Positions 8,814-16,989 of a stretch of DNA of 64,000 nt are shown one piece after another. Each line of letters opens with the position of its first letter. The first letter of the stretch is position 1. The notes under the pieces are model-generated. The model made no database searches. It was not told the origin of the DNA and saw only the letters and a list, made by a program, of their open reading frames with translations. Source of the stretch: Enterobacter sp. Ag1. GTDB taxonomy: Bacteria; Pseudomonadota; Gammaproteobacteria; Enterobacterales; Enterobacteriaceae. Made by a program: the position numbers and the translations under genes. The DNA lies in assembly GCA_000277545.1 (NCBI GenBank), contig AKXM01000057.1:62001-126000 (forward strand). Reading direction: 5' to 3'.

Positions 8814-11459
8814 ATGAAGGGTAAATATAAAGCCGCGCTTGCGCTGATACTTGCATTGATTCTGCTGCCGCTGTCGCTGCTGCTCACGGTGGCGTACTGG
8901 CTGCCGACGCTCGCCGGGATCTGGCTGCCACAGGGCACCCGTATTGCGCTGGAGGCCAGCCCACGCCTGCACAACGGGGCGATTATTATCCCCGATCTTC
9001 GTTATCTGGCCGGGGAGTGCGAGCTTGCCAGCCTCAAAGATGCAAGCCTCAGCCATCCGAGCCGCTGGCGGCTTCACCTCGCGGAACTGAATCTCAATCC
9101 AGACTGCATCAGCAAGATCCCCGCCGATGATGTGGCTCCCGCCGCACCGCGCACCCTTGAAGAATGGCAGAAAATGCTGCCGAACACCTGGCTGACTATC
9201 GACCAGCTTAACGTCACGCCGTGGCTGCAGTATGCGGGGGCGCTGCATCTCTCTTTGACCGCGCAGCAGCAACAGCTGGATTATCAGGGGAAATTGCTCA
9301 CGCTTTCCGCCACGCTTAAAGGGCAAAACCTGAAAATTAGCGATCTAAAAGTCGGGGCATTCGAAGGGCTTCCGCCGCTTGAGCTGGTGGGTGACTTAAC
9401 GCTCCCGCTGGTGCCGGATGGCCTGCCGACGGATGGGCAAGTGGCCACGCAGGTACAAATTCCGCAGGAGCCGGACAGGCTGCACGTGGCCCTGAACTGG
9501 CACACTAACGCCGGCAACCTGACGGTGAAAAAATTATCAGGCGACGAGGCCCCGCTGCTGAGCATTCCCTGGCGCCTGAGCGAAAACGCCCTTGAGATTA
9601 ACGCCGGGCAGTGGCGCTGGCCTTATGAAGGTTTCCCGCTGGGCGGCGGAGTGTCGCTGAAGGTGGATAACTGGCAGGCCGGGCTGGATAACGCCATTTT
9701 CACGGGGCGGCTGAATGTGTTGACTCAGGGCGACGCCGGGAAAGGGAACGCCGTGCTTAACTTCGGCCCAGGGAAACTCAGCCTGACCGACAGCGCCTTG
9801 CCGCTGCAGCTCACCGGAGAGGCGAAGCAGGACCAGCTGATTTTCTATGCCGCGTTGCCCGGTGAACTGACGGGCGCATTGACCGACCCGTCGCTGCTGT
9901 TCCATCCGGGCGCCTTGCTGCGTTCCCGTGGCCGCCTGATTGAAACGCTGAATATTGACGATGTGCGCTGGCCGCTGGCGGGCGTGCGAGTCTCCAGTAA
10001 AGGCATCGACGGCAGGCTACAGGCTATCTTACGCGCCCACGACAATGAAATGGGCGCCGTGGAACTGCATCTGGACGGGAAAGCCAATGACTTCCTGCCG
10101 GACGCCGGACTGTGGCAATGGCGCTACTGGGGCAAAGGCAGCTTTACGCCGATGCAGGCAAAATGGGACGTTCGCGGCGTGGGCGAATGGCGTGACAGCG
10201 CCATTGAATTGAGTTCGCTGTCCACCGGTTTCGACAAGCTGCAGTACGGCTCAATGCTGATGTCGAAGCCTCGTCTTAGCCTGGACAACCCGCTGCGCTG
10301 GGAGCGGAACGAAGAAAAAGAGATCTTCACCGGCGATTTCTCTCTGGACGCGGGGGCGACCACCTTTAGCGGCGGCAGCACCTTGCCGCCATCGACGCTT
10401 AAATTCAGCGTGGACGGGCAAAACCCGACTGCTTTCCTGTTCAAAGGCAATTTACACGCCGGGAAAATTGGCCCGGTGCGTGTGGTCGGACGCTGGGACG
10501 GGGAGCGCCTGAGAGGCAACGCGTGGTGGCCAAAACAGACGCTCACCGTGTTCCAGCCGCTGCTGCCCGCCGACTGGAAAATGGATTTGAAAGGGGGCGA
10601 TCTCTACGCCCAGGTGGCCTTCTCCGCGGCGGCCGGGCAGGGCTTTGAAGCCGGGGGCCACGGCGTGGTCAAAAGCGGCAGCGTGTGGATGCCGGATAAC
10701 CAGATTAACGGCGTCGATTTTGTGCTGCCGTTCCGCTTTAGCGATTCAACCTGGCACTTTGGCAGGCATAGGCCGGTCACGCTGCGCATTGCTGAAATTC
10801 GCAACCAGATAGCGGCACAAAACATCACCGCCGATCTGGAAGGCTGGTATCCATGGAGCGAACAGCAGCCGCTGCTGCTGACCAACGTCAATGCGGATGT
10901 GCTGGGCGGCAAGATCTCAATGCAGCAATTGCGCATGCCCCAGCGGGACGCGGCGCTTTTACGGCTGCAAGGGCTCTCCTCCAGCCAGCTCGTCACCGCC
11001 ATCAACCCTAAACAGTTCAGTATGTCCGGGCGCTTCAACGGCGCGCTGCCGCTGTGGCTCAATCACCCGCAGTGGATTATCAAAGACGGCTGGCTGACCA
11101 ACCCTGGCCCAATGACCTTCCGCATGGACAAAGACATGGCGGATGCCATCGTGGACAACAACATGGCGGCTGGCGCGGCAATCAACTGGCTGCGCTACAT
11201 GGAGATCTCGCGATCATGGACACAAATCGACCTCGACAACCTCGGCGTGGTCAGGATGCGTTCCAGCGTGACCGGCATCAGCCACGTGGAGGGAAAAACT
11301 AACACCGTCAATCTCAACTATACCCATCAGGAAAACCTGTTTACCCTGTGGCGCAGTTTGCGCTTTGGCGATAATTTACAAACCTGGCTGGAAGAGAACG
11401 CCGCGCTGCCAACGGCTCGCTGCACCCAGTCCGGTGAAGCCTGTGAGGAACCCAAATGA
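8814..11459 (+). CDS. ydbH: AsmA-like intermembrane protein YdbH
   Basis: An 881-residue AsmA-like protein, close to E. coli YdbH in length. It is anchored in the inner membrane by one N-terminal helix (residues about 8-31, LALILALILLPLSLLLTVAYW), and the rest is periplasmic and beta-rich. In E. coli YdbH is redundant with TamB and YhdP in moving phospholipid to the outer membrane, and it is completed at the outer-membrane side by the lipoprotein YnbE. The start ATG 8814 has AGGAT about 10 bases upstream. Its TGA overlaps the ynbE ATG by 4 bases, which favours coupled translation. Confidence 0.94.
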   Translation: MKGKYKAALALILALILLPLSLLLTVAYWLPTLAGIWLPQGTRIALEASPRLHNGAIIIPDLRYLAGECELASLKDASLSHPSRWRLHLAELNLNPDCISKIPADDVAPAAPRTLEEWQKMLPNTWLTIDQLNVTPWLQYAGALHLSLTAQQQQLDYQGKLLTLSATLKGQNLKISDLKVGAFEGLPPLELVGDLTLPLVPDGLPTDGQVATQVQIPQEPDRLHVALNWHTNAGNLTVKKLSGDEAPLLSIPWRLSENALEINAGQWRWPYEGFPLGGGVSLKVDNWQAGLDNAIFTGRLNVLTQGDAGKGNAVLNFGPGKLSLTDSALPLQLTGEAKQDQLIFYAALPGELTGALTDPSLLFHPGALLRSRGRLIETLNIDDVRWPLAGVRVSSKGIDGRLQAILRAHDNEMGAVELHLDGKANDFLPDAGLWQWRYWGKGSFTPMQAKWDVRGVGEWRDSAIELSSLSTGFDKLQYGSMLMSKPRLSLDNPLRWERNEEKEIFTGDFSLDAGATTFSGGSTLPPSTLKFSVDGQNPTAFLFKGNLHAGKIGPVRVVGRWDGERLRGNAWWPKQTLTVFQPLLPADWKMDLKGGDLYAQVAFSAAAGQGFEAGGHGVVKSGSVWMPDNQINGVDFVLPFRFSDSTWHFGRHRPVTLRIAEIRNQIAAQNITADLEGWYPWSEQQPLLLTNVNADVLGGKISMQQLRMPQRDAALLRLQGLSSSQLVTAINPKQFSMSGRFNGALPLWLNHPQWIIKDGWLTNPGPMTFRMDKDMADAIVDNNMAAGAAINWLRYMEISRSWTQIDLDNLGVVRMRSSVTGISHVEGKTNTVNLNYTHQENLFTLWRSLRFGDNLQTWLEENAALPTARCTQSGEACEEPK

Positions 11460-11647
11460 ACTATTTTACCCCTGTGCTGCTGGCATCGGCGGCGCTGATG
11501 CTGACAGGCTGCACGCCGCGCATTGAAGTGGCCGCCCCTAAAGAGCCGATCACCATCAATATGAACGTCAAAATCGAACACGAAATCCACATCAAAGTGG
11601 ATAAAGACGTTGAAAGCCTGCTTAAAAACCGTAGCGATCTGTTCTGA
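11456..11647 (+). CDS. ynbE: Outer-membrane lipoprotein YnbE
   Basis: A 63-residue lipoprotein with lipobox LTGC (Cys at residue 17), followed by a short beta-rich tail (ITINMNVKIEHEIHIKVDKD). In E. coli YnbE stacks onto the C-terminal end of YdbH to complete a bridge across the periplasm. It starts inside the ydbH stop (ATGA overlap) and is followed 14 bases later by ydbL. Confidence 0.93.
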   Translation: MNYFTPVLLASAALMLTGCTPRIEVAAPKEPITINMNVKIEHEIHIKVDKDVESLLKNRSDLF

Positions 11648-11661
11648 GAAGGGGAACGGCG

Positions 11662-11985
11662 ATGAACTCTATGATTAAAAGCGTGCTGCTGGCTGGCCTG
11701 TTGTTCAGCACATCCGTGATGGCGCTGACCCTAAACGAAGCGCGTGAGCAGGGGCGGGTGGGCGAAACGCTAAGCGGCTATATTGCGCCCATCAAGCAGG
11801 ATCCGGAGACGCTGGCACTGGTACAAAGCATCAATGAAGGTCGCGCCCAGCACTATCAGCAGCTGGCGGACACCAACAATGTCTCGCTCAATGAGGTTGC
11901 TCGCCTGGCTGGTCAGAAGCTGGTGGACAGGGCACCTGCCGGAGAATACGTCCGCGGGCTGAACGGGCAGTGGATGAAGAAGTAG
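11662..11985 (+). CDS. ydbL: Periplasmic YdbL (DUF1318)
   Basis: A 107-residue secreted protein. The signal peptide ends near SVMA (about residue 21) and mature DUF1318 starts LTLNEAREQGRVGETLSGY. In E. coli YdbL keeps YnbE from uncontrolled self-assembly, so this three-gene operon encodes bridge, cap and chaperone. GGGGAA precedes ATG 11662; a second in-frame ATG lies at 11671. Confidence 0.92.
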   Translation: MNSMIKSVLLAGLLFSTSVMALTLNEAREQGRVGETLSGYIAPIKQDPETLALVQSINEGRAQHYQQLADTNNVSLNEVARLAGQKLVDRAPAGEYVRGLNGQWMKK

Positions 11986-11998
11986 CTTTATGTCTATT

Positions 11999-12052
11999 CC
12001 CCCTCATTTGTCTTCCCTCTCTCCCTTTGGGAGAGAGCCGGGGTGAGGGTTG
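11999..12052. repeat. Palindromic intergenic repeat (REP-like), copy 2
   Basis: CCCTCTCTCCC (12016-12026), a TTT spacer and GGGAGAGAG, with a flanking GGGGTGAGGG, lie between the convergent ydbL and feaR ends. The core is shared with the copies near 2.8, 42.7 and 62.3 kb. It may act as a bidirectional transcript end. Confidence 0.75.
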
Positions 12053-12056
12053 CCTT

Positions 12057-12971
12057 TCAGGCTGATTGAAAACGCTTGCGATACTCCCCCGGCGACACGC
12101 CAAACCTGCCCTTAAACGCCGTTGAAAAATGGCTGTGATCGGCAAATCCCCAGCTGTAGCCAATCCCCGCCAGTTTTTCACTGTGGCTGGCCGTGCGCAG
12201 CGCCTGGGCGCAGAGATCCAGTCGGCGATTCTTAATGTATTGCGCCACAACCAGGCCTTTATCGGCAAACAGTCGGTAAAGGCTGCGCACCGACATCCCC
12301 GACTCGGCGGCGATCCACTCCGGGCGCAGCGTTTCGGACTGAATATGGTCATCAATCAGCGACATGACTTTCTGCAGGTGGCGGTCGCGCTTTGAGCCCG
12401 GCAGGCTGTGCTGAATCAGCGCCGGCGCGAGCAGGCAGGCAATCGCTTCGAGCGTGGCTTCACTTTCTCCGCCACTGAGCCCCTCGCTACCCATACTTTC
12501 ACGCAGCAAGCTGTGACTCAGGCGCACAACAGGCATCTCTGCGGAGAGTCTTTGTGCGCAGGGGACTTCGCCCTGGCGAAGGTGCTGTTCCAGCAGATGG
12601 CGCGGCAGTAAAAGCGAAACCTGCTTCGCCCCGTCGGTATAGGTAAAACAGCTGGGGCGGCCAGCATCAATCAGCGTAATATCACCCTGAGTAAGCACGG
12701 CCTGGCGATCGCCTTGCTCCATGACGGCTTCGCCCTCCAGCTGAAAAACGGTATAAAACCAGGCGTCGTTGCTATGGGTAACTTCCTGCTTTGTACGCAG
12801 CAGGCGTGCCTGGTTAATTTCCACCACGCTAAGTTTAATGGCATGGGCAAGGTGTTCGCTCAGGCTGCCGTGAAACCCGCTCTCCAGCGCCGCACCTGAA
12901 AAACGACCACATGCGCGATTCACCTGGTCAAGCCATTTTTCGAATCGCTCGTTGCACTGTTTTTCTGCCAT
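12057..12971 (-). CDS. feaR: AraC-family activator FeaR
   Basis: Transcriptional activator of the aromatic amine genes feaB and tynA. It has 304 residues (E. coli 301). The N-terminal AraC-binding-like domain covers about residues 1-180. The C-terminal double helix-turn-helix covers about 205-300, with the first helix pair at EWIAAESGMSVRSLYRLF and the AraC signature GYSWGFADHSHFSTAFKGRF. It is divergent from feaB, with a 190-bp shared region holding two FeaR boxes. The second tynA target lies 28 kb away because of the inserted adhesin locus. Confidence 0.95.
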   Translation of the reverse strand: MAEKQCNERFEKWLDQVNRACGRFSGAALESGFHGSLSEHLAHAIKLSVVEINQARLLRTKQEVTHSNDAWFYTVFQLEGEAVMEQGDRQAVLTQGDITLIDAGRPSCFTYTDGAKQVSLLLPRHLLEQHLRQGEVPCAQRLSAEMPVVRLSHSLLRESMGSEGLSGGESEATLEAIACLLAPALIQHSLPGSKRDRHLQKVMSLIDDHIQSETLRPEWIAAESGMSVRSLYRLFADKGLVVAQYIKNRRLDLCAQALRTASHSEKLAGIGYSWGFADHSHFSTAFKGRFGVSPGEYRKRFQSA

Positions 12972-13056
12972 ATATCCTCACTGATTGCCGCCAGAAGCCA
13001 ATAACTATAGGTAAACGTGATTCAAAAAAAGAATCATCATCAACATTTGTGTAGCG

Positions 13057-13093
13057 TGTCACAGCCAGCAAAGCGAATGTCAGCCGGAGAAAA
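13057..13093 (+). promoter_or_regulatory. Two FeaR boxes upstream of feaB
   Basis: TGTCA-N8-AAA occurs at 13057-13072 and again at 13078-13093, start-to-start spacing 21 bp (two helical turns). This fits the TGNCA-N8-AAA element reported for FeaR in E. coli. The downstream box ends on the presumed -35 (from 13092), and a -10 candidate TAGAAT lies at 13115-13120. The geometry suggests activation by contact with RNA polymerase. Confidence 0.8.
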
Positions 13094-13161
13094 CCCTAAC
13101 CTCAACATAGCGCCTAGAATGAAGGTGGGCTACACGATAATGACCTTGATAAGGAGATGCT

Positions 13162-14664
13162 ATGACCGAGCCAGAAACGGTAAGCGTGCTGGGCTGTGTG
13201 CGCCAGTTTCTTCAGCGTTCACATGGGCTGTACATTGACGGCCGCTGGCAGGCGTCAGACAGCGAAGGGCGCCTGCCGGTCTTTAACCCGGCGGACGGGC
13301 TGCAAATTTCCAGCAGTGCCGACGCCAGCGCCTCGGATGTCGACCGCGCGGTAACGTCTGCCTGGCGTGCCTTCAGCAGCGGCGTATGGGCCAACATGCT
13401 GCCTGCCGGGCGGGAGCGGATCCTGCTGCGGTTTGCCGACCTGCTTGAGCAAAACACGGAAGAACTGGCGCAGCTTGAAACGCTGGAGCAGGGCAAGTCC
13501 ATTAACATCTCTCGCGCATTTGAAGTGGGCTGCACGCTGAACTGGATGCGCTATACCGCAGGCCTGACAACGAAAATCAGCGGCCAGACGCTGGATGTTT
13601 CTATCCCGATGCCGGAAGGGGCGCACTATCAGGCCTGGACGCGCAAAGAACCCGTGGGGGTCGTGGCCGGGATCGTGCCGTGGAACTTCCCGCTGCTTAT
13701 TGGCATGTGGAAAGTGATGCCGGCGCTGGCGGCAGGCTGCTCGATTGTCGTCAAACCATCAGAAACTACGCCGCTAACGCTGCTGCGTATGGCCGAACTG
13801 GCTACAGAAGCAGGCGTGCCGGACGGCGTATTTAACGTCGTCACCGGCAGCGGCTCCGGCTGCGGTAAAGCCCTGACCGAACATCCGCTGATTGCCAAAG
13901 TCAGCTTCACCGGTTCGACGGCGACAGGCAAAGGCATTGCCAAATCAGCAGCGAACAGGCTAACGCGCGTCACGCTGGAGCTGGGGGGGAAAAACCCGGC
14001 AATCGTATTGAAAGATGCCGACCCGGCGATGGTGATTGCAGGCTTAATGGCGGGCAGCTTCCTTAACCAGGGGCAGGTGTGCGCCGCCAGTTCGCGGATC
14101 TATATCGAAGCCCCGCTGTTCGACACGCTGGTGAGCGGCTTTGAGCAAGCGGTGAAATCGCTGCAGGTGGGGGCGGGCATGAACCCAGCGGCCCACATCA
14201 ACCCGCTGGTATCGAAAGTGCAACAGGAAAAAGTGGCCGAATATATGGCACAGGCGCAAGAGCAGCGCGCGGAGCTAATCTCCGGGAATTCAGGCCCGCA
14301 GGGCAGCGGCTACTATATTGCCCCAACGCTGGTAGTGAACCCTGCCGCCTCTCTGCGCCTTGCCAGAGAAGAGGTCTTTGGCCCGGTGGTTAACCTCGTG
14401 CGCGTGGCGGATGCGGAAGAAGCCTTGCGACAGGCCAACGACAGCGACTACGGCCTGACGGCAAGTCTGTGGACCAACAACCTGCAGGCGGCAATGCAGT
14501 ACACTGGCCGTATACAGGCGGGCACTGTCTGGGTGAACAGCCATACGCTAATCGACGCGAATATGCCGTTTGGCGGCATGAAGCAGTCGGGCTACGGGCG
14601 TGATTTTGGCCCGGACTGGCTTGACGCCTATACCGAAACCAAAACCGTATGCGTGCGTTACTGA
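13162..14664 (+). CDS. feaB: Phenylacetaldehyde dehydrogenase
   Basis: NAD-dependent oxidation of phenylacetaldehyde (made by TynA) to phenylacetate, the entry compound of the paa pathway. It has 500 residues (E. coli 499). Class I aldehyde dehydrogenase features are seen: [10 protein letters not shown], the NAD-binding [13 protein letters not shown], the catalytic-base Glu in LELGGKNP and the catalytic Cys in [11 protein letters not shown] (about residue 307). It ends in [22 protein letters not shown] 13162 follows AAGGAGATGCT. It is activated through the FeaR boxes upstream and ended by the terminator at 14796. Confidence 0.96.
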   Translation: MTEPETVSVLGCVRQFLQRSHGLYIDGRWQASDSEGRLPVFNPADGLQISSSADASASDVDRAVTSAWRAFSSGVWANMLPAGRERILLRFADLLEQNTEELAQLETLEQGKSINISRAFEVGCTLNWMRYTAGLTTKISGQTLDVSIPMPEGAHYQAWTRKEPVGVVAGIVPWNFPLLIGMWKVMPALAAGCSIVVKPSETTPLTLLRMAELATEAGVPDGVFNVVTGSGSGCGKALTEHPLIAKVSFTGSTATGKGIAKSAANRLTRVTLELGGKNPAIVLKDADPAMVIAGLMAGSFLNQGQVCAASSRIYIEAPLFDTLVSGFEQAVKSLQVGAGMNPAAHINPLVSKVQQEKVAEYMAQAQEQRAELISGNSGPQGSGYYIAPTLVVNPAASLRLAREEVFGPVVNLVRVADAEEALRQANDSDYGLTASLWTNNLQAAMQYTGRIQAGTVWVNSHTLIDANMPFGGMKQSGYGRDFGPDWLDAYTETKTVCVRY

Positions 14665-14724
14665 ACGTTGGCACATTTCGGTACTTATCACGTCCCGGAA
14701 TAAGTTGCCGCTGGTAATCTGCAG

Positions 14725-14825
14725 GTCCCCTCCCGCGAGGGAAGATCGTTGTCCGATCTTGACCATTAATCTTGATAAGAAATGTTGCTACCTTCAGACC
14801 GGGTTTCCCCCCGGTCTTTTTTTTG
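14725..14825 (+). ncRNA. Structured 3' region of feaB, possible small RNA
   Basis: Three hairpins in a row: CCCTC/GAGGG (14728-14741), AAGATCG/CGATCTT (14742-14760) and the terminator stem AGACCGGG/CCCGGTCT (14796-14817) with eight T residues after it. A terminator with a long T-run preceded by small stems and an unpaired linker (14761-14795) is the layout of Hfq-bound RNAs released from mRNA 3' ends. No clear separate promoter is seen, so processing from feaB mRNA is the likelier source. Not a recognised family. Confidence 0.35.
14796..14825 (+). terminator. Intrinsic terminator of feaB
   Basis: Perfect 8-bp stem AGACCGGG (14796-14803) / CCCGGTCT (14810-14817), loop TTTCCC, then T8. Confidence 0.92.
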
Positions 14826-15009
14826 CATTTTTTTGTCAAGAAGACGTTATTTTAGTCATGAAATGATTTTTTTCCGTGACGATCTCCCCGGGTTAACATC
14901 TGCCCAACGCCCTTATTTTGCGTAGAACTTGCGACAATGTAACATTTATGGAAAAACAACCAAAAATGAGCAGCACGGATTTATTGAAGAACTTCGCTGG
15001 AATGTAAAA

Positions 15010-15053
15010 TTGATGTAAATCAATGCTTATGCCATAAGCTTATGAATTATAAC
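15010..15053 (+). promoter_or_regulatory. FNR-type site, inner palindrome and -10 box before the adhesin operon
   Basis: TTGATGTAAATCAA (15010-15023) is an exact match to the FNR consensus TTGAT-N4-ATCAA. TATAAC (15048-15053) is a good -10. The implied start is near 15059-15060, putting the FNR centre about 42-43 bp upstream, the class II activator position. Between them CATAAGCTTATG (15033-15044) is a perfect 12-bp palindrome, a possible operator. The site would give a leader of about 450 bases before the TolC-like gene. Confidence 0.55.
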
Positions 15054-15059
15054 CATTAG

Positions 15060-15509
15060 CTATTTATCACGATGTCTCTATTCACGAGATCAATCGATCT
15101 GTTTTTTCAGAGCACCTCCTTTTGAGTAACATACTATTAACAATAAATCATTGGTGAGGTTAATTTTTATTTGGTAGGATTTTTCTTAAGGATGATTCGG
15201 AAAAAGGATCTAAGTGATTTGCTCCGCAGGACTAAATAAGTCATATTGCGTAACGCCTTTATATTAAGAGGCAGCGTGAAATCATGACCTTCATTTATTA
15301 AGAAGACATGAAAGCGGTCGACAGCTTTCTACCTCTTTATAGTCACAACGTCTCGCTCCAGAAATAAACGGGGCGCCATAATGTGGGCGTTTTAATTCAA
15401 CCATTACAGTCGTTTAAATACATCAGCTACTCATCCGTGCCTGTTTATTCCCAATGCAGGAAGGAGCAACATCATCCTGATTATTTAATGGATAAGGATA
15501 TTGCCGTTT
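15060..15509 (+). other. AT-rich untranslated leader before the secretion operon
   Basis: No protein gene is supported in this stretch; short frames (15-19 codons) lack convincing ribosome sites. A hairpin GAAAGC/GCTTTC surrounds 15310-15330. A weak GC hairpin followed by TTTT lies near 15370-15395 and could attenuate. The composition is clearly more AT-rich than the flanking feaB and TolC-like genes. This may be a regulated leader or simply import-derived spacer. Confidence 0.4.
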
Positions 15510-16853
15510 ATGCTTCAGTCTTATTCCCTGCCGGTCGCGATGCTTGCCGTTATTTTTTTCGGCAGCGGCATGCGGGTGAATGCCGCACCAGCGCCGGCCT
15601 GGGCCACAGCACCCGGCATCGCGCAAACGGCAACCCTCACGCTGAACGAAAGTATTCTGTTCGCTCTTGACCGCGATCCTGCCGTTTCTCAGCAGGCAGC
15701 TCAGTTCGGGATTGGTCAGGCGCAGATTGATCAAGCCCGAAGCGCCTGGATGCCGCAGATCTCCCTCAGCGGCAGCACCGGGCATTCGCGTACCACGGAC
15801 TCCAGCGGTTCCCTCAAGAACTCGGCTGCCTACGGGCTTAGCCTGACGCAGCTGGTGTATGACTTTGGGAAAACCAGCAGCAACATTAGTCAGCAGGAGA
15901 GCCAGCGTGAGAGCTATCGCTACCAGCTTATGGCGACGTTGACCGGTGTGGCAGAAAAAACGGCGCAGGCCTATGTCGATGTGAAGCGTAACCAGGCGCT
16001 GATCGCGGCAACGACAGAGAGTATTGCCGCGCTGCAAAACGTCAACACCATGGCAAAGCTGCGGGCGGATGCCGGGCTGAGCTCGAGTTCGGACGTGCTG
16101 CAAACCCAGACTCGCATTGCCGGTATGCGCTCAACGCTTGAACAATATCAGGCGGCACTCCAAAGCGCGAAAGCGAGACTGGCGGTATTAACCGGAATCA
16201 ACGCCGCGCAATATCAGGCCATGCCGGTACGCCTGGCGCTTGAACAGGAACCGCTCGACAACATTGATTACTCGCTGATCCCGAGCGTGCTGGCGGCGGA
16301 GGCCATGCGTGAGTCTTCAGGGTATGCCGTAGAGAAAGCGAAATCGGGCCACTGGCCCACGTTGAGCCTGAAAGGCGGACGCACTCGTTACCAGTCCAAC
16401 AACAGCGCGTACTGGGACGATCAGATTCAGCTGAGCGTGGACGCGCCTATCTATCAGGGCGGGGCGGTCTCCGCCCAGGTCGAGCAGGCTCAGGGAGCCA
16501 GACGTATTGCGGCTTCTCAGGTTGAGCAGGCGAAATTCGACGTGCTGCAAAAAGCGTCCGTGGCAATGGCTGACTGGAACGGGGCCAGAGGCCGTGAAAC
16601 GGCGGGAAAACTCCAGCTGGAAAATGCCCGACGCGCGCGGGAAGTTTATAAAAATGAATATAAATTAAGCAAGCGCAGTCTCAACGACTTATTAAGCGTG
16701 GAGCAGGATGTGTTCCAGGCGGCCTATGCACAAATTAATGCGGACTTCGACGGCTGGCAGGCGGCAGTAAATTACGCTGCCGCCGTTGATAATCTATTGC
16801 CCCTGACAGGCGTCGAGAAAAATGCCGCCTCGAAATTACCGGATTTGAAATAA
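15510..16853 (+). CDS. TolC-family outer-membrane channel of a type I secretion system
   Basis: A 447-residue outer-membrane efflux/secretion protein. The signal peptide covers about residues 1-26 (LPVAMLAVIFFGSG, cleavage near VNA-AP). Two TolC-type repeats follow, starting LTLNESILFALDRDPAVSQQ and, near the middle, LIPSVLAAEAMRESSGYAVE. Coiled coil-forming segments include EKTAQAYVDVKRNQALI and ASVAMADWNGARG. An open frame begins at TTG 15501, but ATG 15510 sits 11 bases after AAGGA (15494-15498) and gives a normal signal. It is first in the operon, 136 bases before the adhesin. It should be the dedicated exit duct for the adhesin together with the ABC and HlyD-like proteins downstream. Similar proteins serve LapA, BapA and SiiE adhesins. 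Confidence 0.88.
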   Translation: MLQSYSLPVAMLAVIFFGSGMRVNAAPAPAWATAPGIAQTATLTLNESILFALDRDPAVSQQAAQFGIGQAQIDQARSAWMPQISLSGSTGHSRTTDSSGSLKNSAAYGLSLTQLVYDFGKTSSNISQQESQRESYRYQLMATLTGVAEKTAQAYVDVKRNQALIAATTESIAALQNVNTMAKLRADAGLSSSSDVLQTQTRIAGMRSTLEQYQAALQSAKARLAVLTGINAAQYQAMPVRLALEQEPLDNIDYSLIPSVLAAEAMRESSGYAVEKAKSGHWPTLSLKGGRTRYQSNNSAYWDDQIQLSVDAPIYQGGAVSAQVEQAQGARRIAASQVEQAKFDVLQKASVAMADWNGARGRETAGKLQLENARRAREVYKNEYKLSKRSLNDLLSVEQDVFQAAYAQINADFDGWQAAVNYAAAVDNLLPLTGVEKNAASKLPDLK

Positions 16854-16989
16854 ATGGTGTGAAAGTAGTGGCTTAGCCCCGCCACATAAAAATAAGTTGA
16901 TGTGAAATGAGATCCGGAATTCTCAGGGGTTTCCACATCCAAAAATTAATACCGTATGCCTCGTTCCGGCATATATAAGGAGAAGTGCT

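Noticed and set aside
14826-14990. tRNA or integrase/attachment site at the left edge of the insertion
   Set aside because: No cloverleaf, CCA end or recombinase frame is seen at either edge.
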